Of a DNA stretch of 64,000 bases, positions 1 to 8,736 are shown in pieces. Every line of letters begins with the position of its first letter. Positions within the stretch are counted from its first letter, which is position 1. The translations under genes and the position numbers were made by a program. Source of the DNA: Sinomicrobium kalidii (lineage in GTDB: Bacteria > Bacteroidota > Bacteroidia > Flavobacteriales > Flavobacteriaceae); assembly GCF_021183825.1 (NCBI RefSeq), contig NZ_CP089211.1, positions 2,170,001-2,234,000 on the forward strand, read 5' to 3'. The notes under the pieces were generated by a model, which ran no database searches, was not told where the DNA came from, and saw only the letters and a program-made list of their open reading frames with translations.

Positions 1-907
1 CTGATTTTAAGTTTTTAATAATCAGGTAGGTTAAACACTTTTCTCTTAGCTCGTCTGACAGCGTTTTATCCATAAAGCGGTAACAGTCGCCCAATTGAAA
101 TTTTCTGCCTGCCACTGTACAGGAATCATATTCGAATTTTTCAATGAGATAGTTTGGAAAACTCCTAAGTTCGGTATGCAGTGAAGAATCGATAACTCTA
201 TTACTGGTGGTATCCTTGAACGAGTAACCTACATCTTCGCCCTTCTTTTTGATGCCATTAAACAACCAGTATTTAATAACTTCGGAGCCATAACTAAAAT
301 CAAGGCGGATTATGTTAAATGCACGCTTTGACATCTTTCCTTTCCAAGTATCTAAATATTGAAGTAAAACCGAATCTACGGAATCTTTATACGTAAATGC
401 TGCTTTGAGATTGGCATCACGGTCTACAAAACTGCTATAAACCGAATTGTCTGTCATTTTCCTTTCCATTTTGTATAGAGAATATTGACAATTAAATTTT
501 TCGGCATTTCTCCCTTCGAATTTAAAGTCCCCTTCATCGTAACATAAATTCGCCTTATCTCCAGGCATAATGGTAAAGTATGCCCGCTGAAAGGAGTCGG
601 CCTGTTTTTTATCGGGAACCCTGTTCATTGGAATACGAACCCGCATTGTTAATGGGCAGTTTATTCGACTCCATTCAAAGAAAAACTTCCGGTCTTTGAC
701 CACCGCTGTGTATACACTATCTGTTCTTTCGTTACCAATAACAAATTCAGTTAAAACTATACTGATGGAATCACCATCTTCTAAAAAATCCAGGTCACCA
801 CTGATAGAAGTAATTTGCTTAAAATCGTAATCCCGGTTTTTATCAGTTCGGCAAGATACTATTTGAGAAAGAATAATTAATATGAGTAATTGAATATGTG
901 TTTTCAT
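1..907 (-). CDS. Partial lipoprotein, probable TlpA/thioredoxin-type protein of a SusCD locus
   Basis: An open frame starts at 907 (MKTHIQLLILIILSQ, then lipobox IVSC) and stays open to the left edge, so about 302 N-terminal residues are seen and the C-terminus is missing. The lipobox implies an outer- or inner-membrane lipoprotein. The visible part resembles the DUF4369-like N-terminal half of Bacteroidota thiol-disulfide oxidoreductases that often follow SusC/SusD; the CxxC thioredoxin domain would lie outside the window, so that name is inferred from layout. It is downstream of SusD on the same strand with a 141-bp gap. Confidence 0.7.
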   Translation of the reverse strand, partial: MKTHIQLLILIILSQIVSCRTDKNRDYDFKQITSISGDLDFLEDGDSISIVLTEFVIGNERTDSVYTAVVKDRKFFFEWSRINCPLTMRVRIPMNRVPDKKQADSFQRAYFTIMPGDKANLCYDEGDFKFEGRNAEKFNCQYSLYKMERKMTDNSVYSSFVDRDANLKAAFTYKDSVDSVLLQYLDTWKGKMSKRAFNIIRLDFSYGSEVIKYWLFNGIKKKGEDVGYSFKDTTSNRVIDSSLHTELRSFPNYLIEKFEYDSCTVAGRKFQLGDCYRFMDKTLSDELREKCLTYLIIKNLKS

Positions 908-1048
908 CTGTTTATTTTTTTATTGTTTTTCAATGGTCAGATGTAACCTTTGATGACTAAAATAATCATGGCTCTGTGAGTCTAAAGATGATTTTAGTCA
1001 TGTCGGTTTCATTTTTTAATACACTAAGAGTTAATGTCAATTATAGAA

Positions 1049-2419
1049 TTATCTTGGATTTTGCTGCAACCCATTAAGAACCGTCTCCGAATCGGGAAGG
1101 GGTAGCGCATAGCGCGGATCATTGGGAGGCAGCGTGTATGTTTGCCCATTGATCGTTCTTGTAAGCGTTACTTTAAAGCGATCTTCCTTATTTAACCGGC
1201 GTAAGTCTGTCCATCGAAGACCGCGAAATATTAACTCTTTCCTGCGCTCATTCAGAACTAAATCAAGCGCGTCTTCAGCATTAGCCGCCTCATATGGTTT
1301 AAATTCGGCATCACTGTTCCACCTATGAGATAAAAGGGTATTCAGATCATTTATTGCCGCTCCTGCCTCCCCGTTACGAGCATAGCATTCAGCACGGATC
1401 AGGTAAATTTCATCCGTAGCAATTCCACTGTAAGGATAACCGTTATAATTATAGGTTCCTGTAAAAGTATAGTCCCCCGAACTGTTGATTGTAAATAACA
1501 AGGTTTTTCTTAAATCGTTATCATTGTAAGTGGCGATCAAAGCGGGATCAATTATTGCCCTGGTTCTCGATGTCACCCGGGTAGTTGTTAATGACGTATG
1601 AAAAGCGTCCTCGCCTAAAAAATCGGTATGAATCGAATAACTTGTCCGTGAAAGTGAATTATAATCCGTCAGTTCACTATTCCGGTGTAAATATTCATCT
1701 GCATATTGCAACGCCTGGTCGTAATTACCGATAGCCAAATATATACGGCTCAGAAAGCCTAAAGTTGCCAGTCCGGACGGTTGGGTTTTGTAGGTGACCT
1801 CAGGCGGCAAGAGGTTAAGCGCTTCTTTTAGATCCTTTAAAATCTGATCATAGCATTCTTTTACGGTATGCCTTGTTACCCTGACATTCAGATTAGCTGT
1901 TAGCCTTAAAGGGATACCCAAATCCGTTTCGGATGTGACAGGGTCATATGGCATAGCATAGGTCTGCACCAGGTTGTAAAAAGCCCAGGAGCGAAAAAAG
2001 AGGGCCATCCCTTTCACCCTGTTGAAGTCATTTTGTTGAGATGGACTTATGGTTAGTCTTTCTATACCTTCCAATACGGTATTGGCATAATAGACCTGTG
2101 TATAGGCGTTTCTCCATTCGTTTTCACCATAAGTTTCACCCTCATAGATATCCCTGGCCCATATGTAGGCATTTCTGTATGTGTTGACCGATATCGTATT
2201 GTAGTCATCGGATGATACCAAGCCTAATGCCGGATCTCTAAACAGGTTGAAAACAGTATTGTTTTTTAACAGCTTTTCATAATCATCTAATGTAGCAGGT
2301 ACAATCAATGATTGATTGGGCTTAGTATCTAAAAATTCCTCTTCCCATGTACACCCATTGATTACCGTACAGATCATGAGCGCAAGAATACCTTTTGCAG
2401 TTGTATATCGGAGATTCAT
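1049..2419 (-). CDS. RagB/SusD family nutrient-binding outer membrane lipoprotein
   Basis: The 456-residue protein begins with a lipoprotein signal (lipobox VINGC) followed by the SusD-type start EEEFLDTKPNQSL. It has helical TPR-like segments typical of the family (RVKGMALFFRSWAFYNLVQ; GFLSRIYLAIGNYDQALQYA) and the C-terminal signature EIYLIRAECYARNGE followed by LVLNERRKELIFRGLRWTDLRR. SusD caps the SusC porin and binds the substrate at the cell surface. It sits 3 bp downstream of the SusC gene, so the two are co-transcribed. The length is normal to slightly short. The substrate cannot be read from sequence; no glycoside hydrolase or proteinase is in this immediate operon. Confidence 0.95.
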   Translation of the reverse strand: MNLRYTTAKGILALMICTVINGCTWEEEFLDTKPNQSLIVPATLDDYEKLLKNNTVFNLFRDPALGLVSSDDYNTISVNTYRNAYIWARDIYEGETYGENEWRNAYTQVYYANTVLEGIERLTISPSQQNDFNRVKGMALFFRSWAFYNLVQTYAMPYDPVTSETDLGIPLRLTANLNVRVTRHTVKECYDQILKDLKEALNLLPPEVTYKTQPSGLATLGFLSRIYLAIGNYDQALQYADEYLHRNSELTDYNSLSRTSYSIHTDFLGEDAFHTSLTTTRVTSRTRAIIDPALIATYNDNDLRKTLLFTINSSGDYTFTGTYNYNGYPYSGIATDEIYLIRAECYARNGEAGAAINDLNTLLSHRWNSDAEFKPYEAANAEDALDLVLNERRKELIFRGLRWTDLRRLNKEDRFKVTLTRTINGQTYTLPPNDPRYALPLPDSETVLNGLQQNPR

Positions 2420-2422
2420 GTT

Positions 2423-5400
2423 CTAAAATTTAATGTTTAAGCCAAATGATAAAGAAAACGGAGCAGGATATCCGCCTGCATAAATATCAGGGTCTATATG
2501 ATGGTTATTCGCTCTCCATAGGATGCCTATATTGTTTAAATAACTATATAGTTGAATAGAAGCTACCTCGCCATTTGTAATCCGGGATATATCCCAGTCA
2601 TACTTCAAGGTAATGTCCTGGAGGCGTATGTGATCTCCCCGTTCAACAAAAATTTCAGATTGCGTATAAAAACTTTGGCGGGCGGAATTTACAGGTGGTA
2701 CTTGCATTGAAGGTATATGGGTTCTGAGCTTGTCGCCGGGTTGCTGCCACCGGTCATAATAATCGGAGTGAATAAATAATCCATTATTATAAATTACCCC
2801 GTTTTCGATGGTATTCCTTCTGAAATAGTAATTTGCTTTAAAAAGCAGGTTAAAAGAAACTGAAAACCGCTTATAGGAAAACGTATTTCTAAAAGAACCG
2901 AATGTGGTTGGACGTGCCGATCCATGATAGACCAAATCGTCAACGGTTGTTCCTGACCGGATCCGGTTGTAATCCGTGCTCAGCTTTCCGTCTACGTATC
3001 CCTGCGGGTCTCCGGTATCCGATGTCAGACCTCCCCACTTATAGCTATAAACACCAAATAGACTGTTTCCTTCTATGGGTTGAACAACACCTGGTCTTAT
3101 GCCGACCAATAAACTTAATGGAGAAATATCAAGATGGTATTGGGTCACAATATCTTTTACATAACTAAACAGAAGATTTGAAGTCCACTTGAAAGTTCCT
3201 TTATGGATATTGATTGAGCTTAAATGGATATCAATACCGTTGGTTCTGACATTCGAAGTATTGCCGTAATACGAATCTAATCCCGTTGATCCGGGAATTT
3301 GGCTGAGGCCAAACAGATCTTCTCCCGATTTTATGTAATATTCAACGGAGCCAGTAACGATTTGATTCTTAAGACCAAAGTCCAGCCCGATGTTCAACGT
3401 CTTTATCCGTTCCCACCTCAAATCCGGATTTCCGGGATTAACGATGGAGGCGTATGGTGTTCCGTAAAACCAGGAACGACTCAGGGACCGGAACGTAGCA
3501 ACAGCTGTGACCGATTTATCGATATTCCCGTTTGCACCATAGGTGAGACGGATTTTCCCATAGGGCAGAAAGCCTACATTGTAAAAGTTTTCGTTAGAAA
3601 AATTCCATGCCAACCCGGTCGAGAACAACGGGACTGCCTTTTGGTTGGTGTTTACTCCAAATAGATTTGACTTGTCTATCCGCCCGCTTACCGAAATAGT
3701 ATACCTGTTGTCATAAGTATAACTTCCATTTCCAAAATAAGAGAGGTATCGGTCATTGAGTTGGGTTGTGCCAATATTATTCGGGATAACCCGTGAACCA
3801 GCGGGTATGGTGGGAAATGATGTGGTATAATCAACATTGGTAAATGCCAGGTTTTCCTTATTATAACCGTATAAGGTGTTTGAATTTGACTTAGTAACCG
3901 TTTCGTTGACTTCTGTTCCCAAAAGCGCAACCACTTCATGTGCCTGCCAGCCTTTTGAGTAGTCTAATTGCCCCCTTGCCCGGTGCGATGTTAATGTGGT
4001 GTGGGATTCCTGCAGTATGCCACCCAACGGTACGGGATACCGATCTTCGCTATTCAACCGGGTAAATTGGTTAATCAGGTCACGTGTGTGGTAGGTATCC
4101 TGGCTATAATGATCATTGTTTTGAGTACCGGCCCTTTCGTATTGGTACTGGAGGGATAGCTTAAGCTCATTCCCGATATCGTAATTTAGTCTTGTATTGA
4201 ACCTATTGTGAATTTGTGACTGACGATTGTCGGCAAACCGCATTTCATCATAAGGTCTGTAATGCCAGTCTAAAAGGCGCCCTTCTCCAACCGTATCAAT
4301 ATATGCTGGATTTCTACGTGCTACGGCAAGCGCTTCTCCGGTTTTATCATTAACCAGATCGAGATAAGGGGGTGTCGGAAAAAGAGATGAGTTCAGTTGC
4401 TGAACAGCATCGTTTGATTTTGTATTACTATAAGTCAAATTTGCTGTTCCGGTAATAGTAAGCCGTTCCATTGGCGAAAGTTCTACCTGCAATCCTATCG
4501 TAGTGCGTGCATTATCGTTACCAATTGCTGTACTTCTATGAGTGTCGTGGCCAAGCGAAAAATAATATGTACTATTCGCTGAACCGCCACGCATATTAAC
4601 CGCGTACTGGTTGTTAATACTGCTTTGATAAAAATATTTCTTTAAATCATCCCTGTAATCATTGTTTCGGTAAGCATCGATCTGCCGATACCCCGCTTCA
4701 CTATCCAAATTTCCCTTTTTAATCTGGTCAAGAATATGGACGACCGGGGTTACCGCGGGAAATCCGGACGTATTATCTAACGTAGTATTGTAGTATCCAT
4801 CGTGAAAGTTATCAATTTCCAGATCAATATAATCATTGGAAGAAATGCCAAGCATAGGTTTATAATAAAGGTCAGGTTTGTTTCCGATGGTGGTATTGAT
4901 ATTGGCTTCTATCCGGATCTTTTGATTAAGGCGTCCTTTTTTCGTTGTTATTACAATAACACCATTTCCGGATTTCACTCCCCATATACTTGAAGCTGCA
5001 GCATCTTTTAAAATTGTAATATCTTCAATATCGTTGGGATTGAGGTTTGAAATGGGACCATCATACGGAAAATTGTCTACAACGATGAGAGGCTGGTCGT
5101 TTGCAAACAGGGTTGTATGCCCCCGGATATTCAAATCAAGCCCTCCGTCTGCGCTTTCCGGAGTGTTTTTGTTAAATAAGAGACCGGGAACATTACCTTC
5201 GAGACGTTCCAGAATATTCGGGCTTACCCTTTGGTTGAGAAGTTCATTATCGGCATGAACAAAAGAGCCTGTGGAACGCTCTCCGGGTAATTGTTGATAC
5301 CCCGTATTCAGCACAACTTCATCCAAAGCAACTACATCCTCTTCCAACTGCACATTTAAAACTTCCCTTCCGGAAACGGGAAACTCCACTTTCTTAAACC

Positions 5401-5674
5401 CCACAAACGAATACACCAAAGTATCCTGAGAAGAGGCCATAATCGAATAGCTCCCGTCAAAATCAGAAATCGTCCCCTGCCCTTTTCCAGACACTACGAT
5501 ATTCACGCCCCCTAAAGGCTCCCCGTTCCTATCAGTAACCGTCCCGGTAATTTGGTGTTGCGCAGTAGTTTGAAAAGGTGGCGAAGCCAAAAGTGGCACA
5601 GGCAGGTTAAGTAAAATAAAGGCAATAGATATGGGGCACCAGCAGGACAGGCCTACTAATGTGGTGATCTTCAT
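2423..5674 (-). CDS. SusC/RagA family TonB-dependent outer membrane receptor
   Basis: The 1083-residue protein has an N-terminal signal, a carboxypeptidase-D regulatory-like domain (about residues 40-115, ITGTVTDRNGEPLGGVNI), a TonB-box/plug region (about 115-235, with RGHTTLFANDQPLIVVDN and NDIEDITILKDAAASSIWG, the SusC signature) and a long beta-barrel ending in a beta-strand with C-terminal aromatic residues (FSLSFGLNIKF). It imports glycans or peptides together with the SusD at 1049-2419, energised by TonB. No sigma/anti-sigma or SusR-like regulator is adjacent inside the window, so regulation is unclear. Confidence 0.97.
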   Translation of the reverse strand: MKITTLVGLSCWCPISIAFILLNLPVPLLASPPFQTTAQHQITGTVTDRNGEPLGGVNIVVSGKGQGTISDFDGSYSIMASSQDTLVYSFVGFKKVEFPVSGREVLNVQLEEDVVALDEVVLNTGYQQLPGERSTGSFVHADNELLNQRVSPNILERLEGNVPGLLFNKNTPESADGGLDLNIRGHTTLFANDQPLIVVDNFPYDGPISNLNPNDIEDITILKDAAASSIWGVKSGNGVIVITTKKGRLNQKIRIEANINTTIGNKPDLYYKPMLGISSNDYIDLEIDNFHDGYYNTTLDNTSGFPAVTPVVHILDQIKKGNLDSEAGYRQIDAYRNNDYRDDLKKYFYQSSINNQYAVNMRGGSANSTYYFSLGHDTHRSTAIGNDNARTTIGLQVELSPMERLTITGTANLTYSNTKSNDAVQQLNSSLFPTPPYLDLVNDKTGEALAVARRNPAYIDTVGEGRLLDWHYRPYDEMRFADNRQSQIHNRFNTRLNYDIGNELKLSLQYQYERAGTQNNDHYSQDTYHTRDLINQFTRLNSEDRYPVPLGGILQESHTTLTSHRARGQLDYSKGWQAHEVVALLGTEVNETVTKSNSNTLYGYNKENLAFTNVDYTTSFPTIPAGSRVIPNNIGTTQLNDRYLSYFGNGSYTYDNRYTISVSGRIDKSNLFGVNTNQKAVPLFSTGLAWNFSNENFYNVGFLPYGKIRLTYGANGNIDKSVTAVATFRSLSRSWFYGTPYASIVNPGNPDLRWERIKTLNIGLDFGLKNQIVTGSVEYYIKSGEDLFGLSQIPGSTGLDSYYGNTSNVRTNGIDIHLSSINIHKGTFKWTSNLLFSYVKDIVTQYHLDISPLSLLVGIRPGVVQPIEGNSLFGVYSYKWGGLTSDTGDPQGYVDGKLSTDYNRIRSGTTVDDLVYHGSARPTTFGSFRNTFSYKRFSVSFNLLFKANYYFRRNTIENGVIYNNGLFIHSDYYDRWQQPGDKLRTHIPSMQVPPVNSARQSFYTQSEIFVERGDHIRLQDITLKYDWDISRITNGEVASIQLYSYLNNIGILWRANNHHIDPDIYAGGYPAPFSLSFGLNIKF

Positions 5675-5778
5675 AGTTTTAATATTTGAGTGTTAGTGAA
5701 TACTCCCCATACCCGTGGGGTAAGACGTATGGATATGGTTTACCGTAAAAGGGGTGTGCGGTTGCGGAAAGGTTCTTT

Positions 5779-5928
5779 CTAAGCAGACGATCCCTGCCGG
5801 AGTTTTTGTATATCGTTTGCAATTTCCTCCATCAGGGTCTTGTTGCTTTCCTGTAATTCCCGGAAGGTTGCCATTTCCGCGCTCCATGCTTCCCGGAGCT
5901 GTTCCAATTTTTGGTGTGTTTTTTTCAT
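5779..5928 (-). CDS. Small coiled-coil protein, 49 aa
   Basis: An ATG at 5928 opens a 49-codon frame to TAG at 5779. The product starts MKKTHQKLEQLREAW and continues as a charged, heptad-like helix (MATFRELQESNKTLMEEIA) without signal peptide or membrane segment. It is 104 bp upstream of the SusC start on the same strand. The composition is protein-like and Lys/Glu rich, as in real short helical proteins. No family is recognised, and a role in the SusCD operon is only inferred from position. Confidence 0.45.
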   Translation of the reverse strand: MKKTHQKLEQLREAWSAEMATFRELQESNKTLMEEIANDIQKLRQGSSA

Positions 5929-6307
5929 AATAAGTGTGTTAATGTATTAAGTTTTAAAAACCGGCCACCGCGGCCAATAAGAAAACAAATTGAATTTGCT
6001 CGTAAAGAGAAAACCGCTTACCTTTATTGGCATTGCGTATAACCATGAAATGCAGCGGTCTTTTACCCTGTGGCAAAACCTATTGTGTTTTCCGCGGGTA
6101 CGGGGCCGGTTGTGCCCTCGTTATTCAAGGGCCCATTTTAGTTTTTTTGAAATAAAATGTAGCGATTGGAGTTGGAGCTGGCTGTTTTGGCACAGGGCAA
6201 AGCCTGTTGCCGTAAAATGCTCTGGTGGGTGTGTTTTTCTCGTTTTCATAGTCTCGATGATTATGTAAACGACATGCACTCGGGAAGCTTAGGAATAACC
6301 ATATTGG

Positions 6308-6415
6308 AAAAAACCAATAGGGCAGTCTCAATGCTTTGAACGTGGTACCGCTAAGAACCGCCAAGCCGAAACCTGGTTCCCCAAAGACTTACATGAGACC
6401 CGCCCTATCGGACTA
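6308..6415 (-). ncRNA. Structured small RNA, 6S-Flavo-like candidate
   Basis: Read on the minus strand, the sequence folds into one long rod. The outer stem is CCGATAGGGC (6411-6402) with GCCCTATTGG (6323-6314), one G-U pair. The next stem is GGTCTCA with TGAGAC, then CTTTG with CAAAG, and an inner GAACC with GGTTC. Asymmetric internal loops separate these. The closing stem is followed directly by six T (6313-6308), as in an intrinsic terminator. A TATCTTTG promoter box lies about 7 bp before the 5' end. A single interrupted hairpin of about 105 nt is the shape of 6S RNA, and Flavobacteria have a described 6S-Flavo class. Assignment to that class is from shape and memory, not from a covariance search. 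Confidence 0.6.
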
Positions 6416-6421
6416 TTATAG

Positions 6422-6429
6422 CAAAGATA
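6422..6429 (-). promoter_or_regulatory. TATCTTTG -7 box of the small RNA
   Basis: The minus strand reads TATCTTTG, an exact match to the Bacteroidota TAnnTTTG -7 element. It is placed so that transcription would begin just before the outer stem of the structured RNA at 6415-6308. Confidence 0.6.
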
Positions 6430-6565
6430 ATAAATCCAATAGATAGCGAGCTCACGGCCGACTCATAGGGAAAATTAGCGGTTTTCGTTTATGAGTGACA
6501 TCGTTAGTGATGCATTATTTAACGCTTCACTGTATTGTCGCCTGTTATTAACAATACAAACATAC

Positions 6566-6592
6566 AAAGTTTGCCGTTTAACGACAAACTTT
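6566..6592. promoter_or_regulatory. 27-bp palindromic operator before the XRE controller
   Basis: AAAGTTTGCCGTT (6566-6578), a central T, and AACGACAAACTTT (6580-6592) form an inverted repeat in which 12 of 13 arm positions match. It ends 21 bp before the XRE start codon at 6614. Controller proteins of restriction-modification systems bind such sites to regulate their own operon, so this is the probable autoregulatory operator; the binding itself is inferred. Confidence 0.7.
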
Positions 6593-6613
6593 TTTAAATA
6601 AAAATCTAATTCA

Positions 6614-6877
6614 ATGAGTAACACTAATAGATTAGACGAAGTATTTACAAAAAGAAAAATTACCAATAGGGTCGTTGCCAAATACGTAAAAAGGTCAGAA
6701 GGCACAGTATCTAAATGGCGAAATAACAAAAGACAACCCTCTGTACATGAGCTCAACAAAATCGCAGAACTTCTAAGAGAGGATATTAGAAACCTTTTGC
6801 ATAAGAGTGATTGGTCAGAGAGTAAGGCTCCTACATACTTAGAATTTAAAAGTCAACTCAAAAAAGACAATAGGTAA
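6614..6877 (+). CDS. XRE-family helix-turn-helix regulator (R-M controller type)
   Basis: The 87-residue protein contains a Cro/CI helix-turn-helix at about residues 16-60 (RVVAKYVKRSEGTVSKWRN, then QPSVHELNKIAELL). It precedes the MjaI-type restriction gene and lies 21 bp after a 27-bp palindrome. Small XRE proteins in this position act as controllers that delay nuclease expression until methylation is complete. The C-terminal tail (SWSESKAPTYLEFK region) is a common extension of flavobacterial HTH proteins. Its stop overlaps the start of a short fossil frame. Confidence 0.85.
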   Translation: MSNTNRLDEVFTKRKITNRVVAKYVKRSEGTVSKWRNNKRQPSVHELNKIAELLREDIRNLLHKSDWSESKAPTYLEFKSQLKKDNR

Positions 6878-7006
6878 TGCATAAGCTTAATTATCCCATA
6901 CGATTTTTTGAATTAGAGATTAATACTGCTGATAATACAATAGAAGCGTGTGGATATGCGTAACCCTAAATGGCATCCTGATGAAATACTTTTAGCGCTA
7001 TCCTAA
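6877..7006 (+). pseudogene. Short remnants of a nuclease-like gene
   Basis: Two short frames fill the gap between the XRE and MjaI genes. The first (6877-6963) encodes MHKLNYPIRFFELEI... and stops after 28 residues. The second (6956-7006), one frame off, encodes MRNPKWHPDEILLALS and stops. The second matches the characteristic start of HNH-type restriction proteins (NPxWxxDExILAL); compare WTYEEHILAFNLY at the start of the HNH protein at 15362-16132. I read it as the stub of a deleted nuclease gene. The first piece is not assigned. Confidence 0.4.
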
Positions 7007-7037
7007 AATTAACCTTTAACCAATTATTCAAACATAT

Positions 7038-7616
7038 ATGAAAAAGATTAAAATCCCCAATAGCGAAGTCCGGGAATTAGTATCAGGCAAAACCTATAGC
7101 TTTCCGAAATATACCACTCAGTTAATGAATTTAGCAAACTCGAATGCCCAGGGTACAAGACCTCATGTTGTGGGGCAAATGAGTGATCTTATCCAGGAAT
7201 TTCCAGGCAGGACCATTAGTGGATGGCAAAAGTGGTACTTGGAAAAGCAACCAGAAGCTATCGAAAATGCTACAGAAAAGGTATACGCCATGATTCGACA
7301 GTTCCAGGAGGTTATTGATGAGATTGATAAGGAAATGGTCAGAAATTGGGTTGAAGAGTTAGTGATTATAAAAACATTTTCGGGCTTAAGGTTTCAGGAT
7401 GCTATTTTAAAGCGGGTGGGCCAAGCAAAAAGCACCACTTGCAGGTTAGCTATGCCGGAAGAAGAAAGCAGAGGTATCGACGGGTATATCGGTGATATGC
7501 CGGTAAGCATTAAACCTATTTCCTATAAGAGCAAAATATTAAATGAACGGATTGATGCATCGCTGATTTTCTATAACAAAAAAAAGGATGGTATAACGAT
7601 AGAGTATGACTTCTAA
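7038..7616 (+). CDS. MjaI-family type II restriction endonuclease
   Basis: The 192-residue protein carries the conserved start of the MjaI family (FPKYTTQLMNLANSNAQG, then TRPHVVGQMSDLIQEFPGRT and WQKWYLEKQPEAIENATEK). A PD-(D/E)XK-type core follows near residues 148-166 (EEESRGIDGYIGDMPVSIKP), where Glu/Asp and the SxK lysine are the likely metal-binding and catalytic residues. Characterised family members cut CTAG; that specificity is inherited by family only. The partner methylase lies convergently at 8733-9851. Length is normal for the family. Confidence 0.88.
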   Translation: MKKIKIPNSEVRELVSGKTYSFPKYTTQLMNLANSNAQGTRPHVVGQMSDLIQEFPGRTISGWQKWYLEKQPEAIENATEKVYAMIRQFQEVIDEIDKEMVRNWVEELVIIKTFSGLRFQDAILKRVGQAKSTTCRLAMPEEESRGIDGYIGDMPVSIKPISYKSKILNERIDASLIFYNKKKDGITIEYDF

Positions 7617-7624
7617 AATAGCAA

Positions 7625-7975
7625 ATGTCTATGTTTACACAAGAACAAATACAAGCATTGTTAAATGTTTTACCGGAAAGAAAGGAGGATGCAATTAATG
7701 CTCCTGAATTAGCACGAGCTTTGGGCTATTCGTCTTTACCAAACCAGGAAGAATTAAGAGCCCTTATCAGGCAAGCAATTCGGGAGAATCATCTAATAGG
7801 AAGCGACAATAGTGGTTATTGGCTGATAAATAGTCTTGATGAATTAGAAGATATCTTAGATTCACTGGAACGAAGAGCTAAAAGGACATGTGATAGAAGG
7901 AATCATTTGCTAAATGCCTGGAATGAGAAATACCCAGACAATTTATCAATTAAAATCAGTAAAGATGTAAATTAA
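7625..7975 (+). CDS. Winged-helix-like small protein of the R-M operon
   Basis: The 116-residue protein starts 8 bp after the MjaI-type nuclease. Residues 1-65 look like a winged helix (INAPELARALGYSS, then ELRALIRQAIRENHLIGSDN and SGYWLINS). A charged helix follows (ELEDILDSLERRAKRTCDRR). The layout is common in phage and R-M associated regulators that read DNA. No catalytic motif is seen. It could be a regulator or a specificity/accessory subunit; the function is not known. Confidence 0.7.
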   Translation: MSMFTQEQIQALLNVLPERKEDAINAPELARALGYSSLPNQEELRALIRQAIRENHLIGSDNSGYWLINSLDELEDILDSLERRAKRTCDRRNHLLNAWNEKYPDNLSIKISKDVN

Positions 7976-7980
7976 AATCT

Positions 7981-8736
7981 ATGCAAGAATTCACGTTAAG
8001 TATTGATCCCAATAAATTCAGGTCGACCAATTCTTCCTGGAACAACTTAATGCTTAATGCCCCCTGGTCCGTAGGTTATGTTACAACTTTAATTGAGCTT
8101 ACTTCATTTAAGCAAAAAGAGGATTGGGAAGATTTTTATTATCAAAGCGGAGAACAACGCGAAGAATTAATATCTGGCTTAACTCCTGAGCAACAGAATA
8201 TATTAAATGATGCGTCTTTGGTACTCATTAATAAAACTGCCATTAACCAACTAAGCTGGGATATGAGAAATTTAAATACGCAATACGGCAGAACTAAGAA
8301 AAGATTGCAGGACAAAGGTCTTATTCTGTATGAATCGGTAAAAGACAACGGATGGGGCTTAACTATTGAGGAATGTATCGAATGCGTGCGTTTTCGGGTC
8401 ATTTGTGAAACCTGGAATGGGGTAATCGTCAGGGAAAAAAATACTGTTGAAAAACTAAAACAGCTATTCCCCCAAACCGAATTTAGAAAAGTAAGCGGAG
8501 AAAAAGACCACACTTATGCTGTAGATTATGAGCTATATAAAAACAGCGTTTTAACCGTAGCTATTCAAATAAAACCTAAATCATACACCTGGAACGCACC
8601 CTATATTCAAAAAGCAAAAAATGCGAATAGGCGTAAAAATCAAAAATATTTAGACGAATTCGGAGTCCAGGTTTTTGATGTCATTGCCGACAGTAAAGGA
8701 AATATTCTAAATTCTGATATCCTTAAAAAACTTTAG
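7981..8736 (+). CDS. Nuclease-like protein, candidate second PD-(D/E)XK enzyme
   Basis: The 251-residue protein starts 5 bp after the winged-helix gene. The N-terminal ~110 residues are helical with many aromatic residues. The C-terminal half has an alpha/beta pattern like a restriction-fold core: VDYELY (Asp/Glu) followed by a strand ending AIQIKPKSY (QxK), then a helix and FGVQVFDVIADSKGNIL. Glu/Gln-x-Lys after an Asp is the PD-(D/E)XK arrangement, so a nuclease is plausible, but I do not recognise the family. Its stop overlaps the convergent methylase stop by 4 bp, which ties it to the R-M island. Confidence 0.6.
   Translation: MQEFTLSIDPNKFRSTNSSWNNLMLNAPWSVGYVTTLIELTSFKQKEDWEDFYYQSGEQREELISGLTPEQQNILNDASLVLINKTAINQLSWDMRNLNTQYGRTKKRLQDKGLILYESVKDNGWGLTIEECIECVRFRVICETWNGVIVREKNTVEKLKQLFPQTEFRKVSGEKDHTYAVDYELYKNSVLTVAIQIKPKSYTWNAPYIQKAKNANRRKNQKYLDEFGVQVFDVIADSKGNILNSDILKKL

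Noticed and set aside
5990..6364. Open frames of 79-92 codons on both strands
   Set aside because: They overlap the structured RNA, have unlikely composition (many Cys/Trp/Arg) and no start context.
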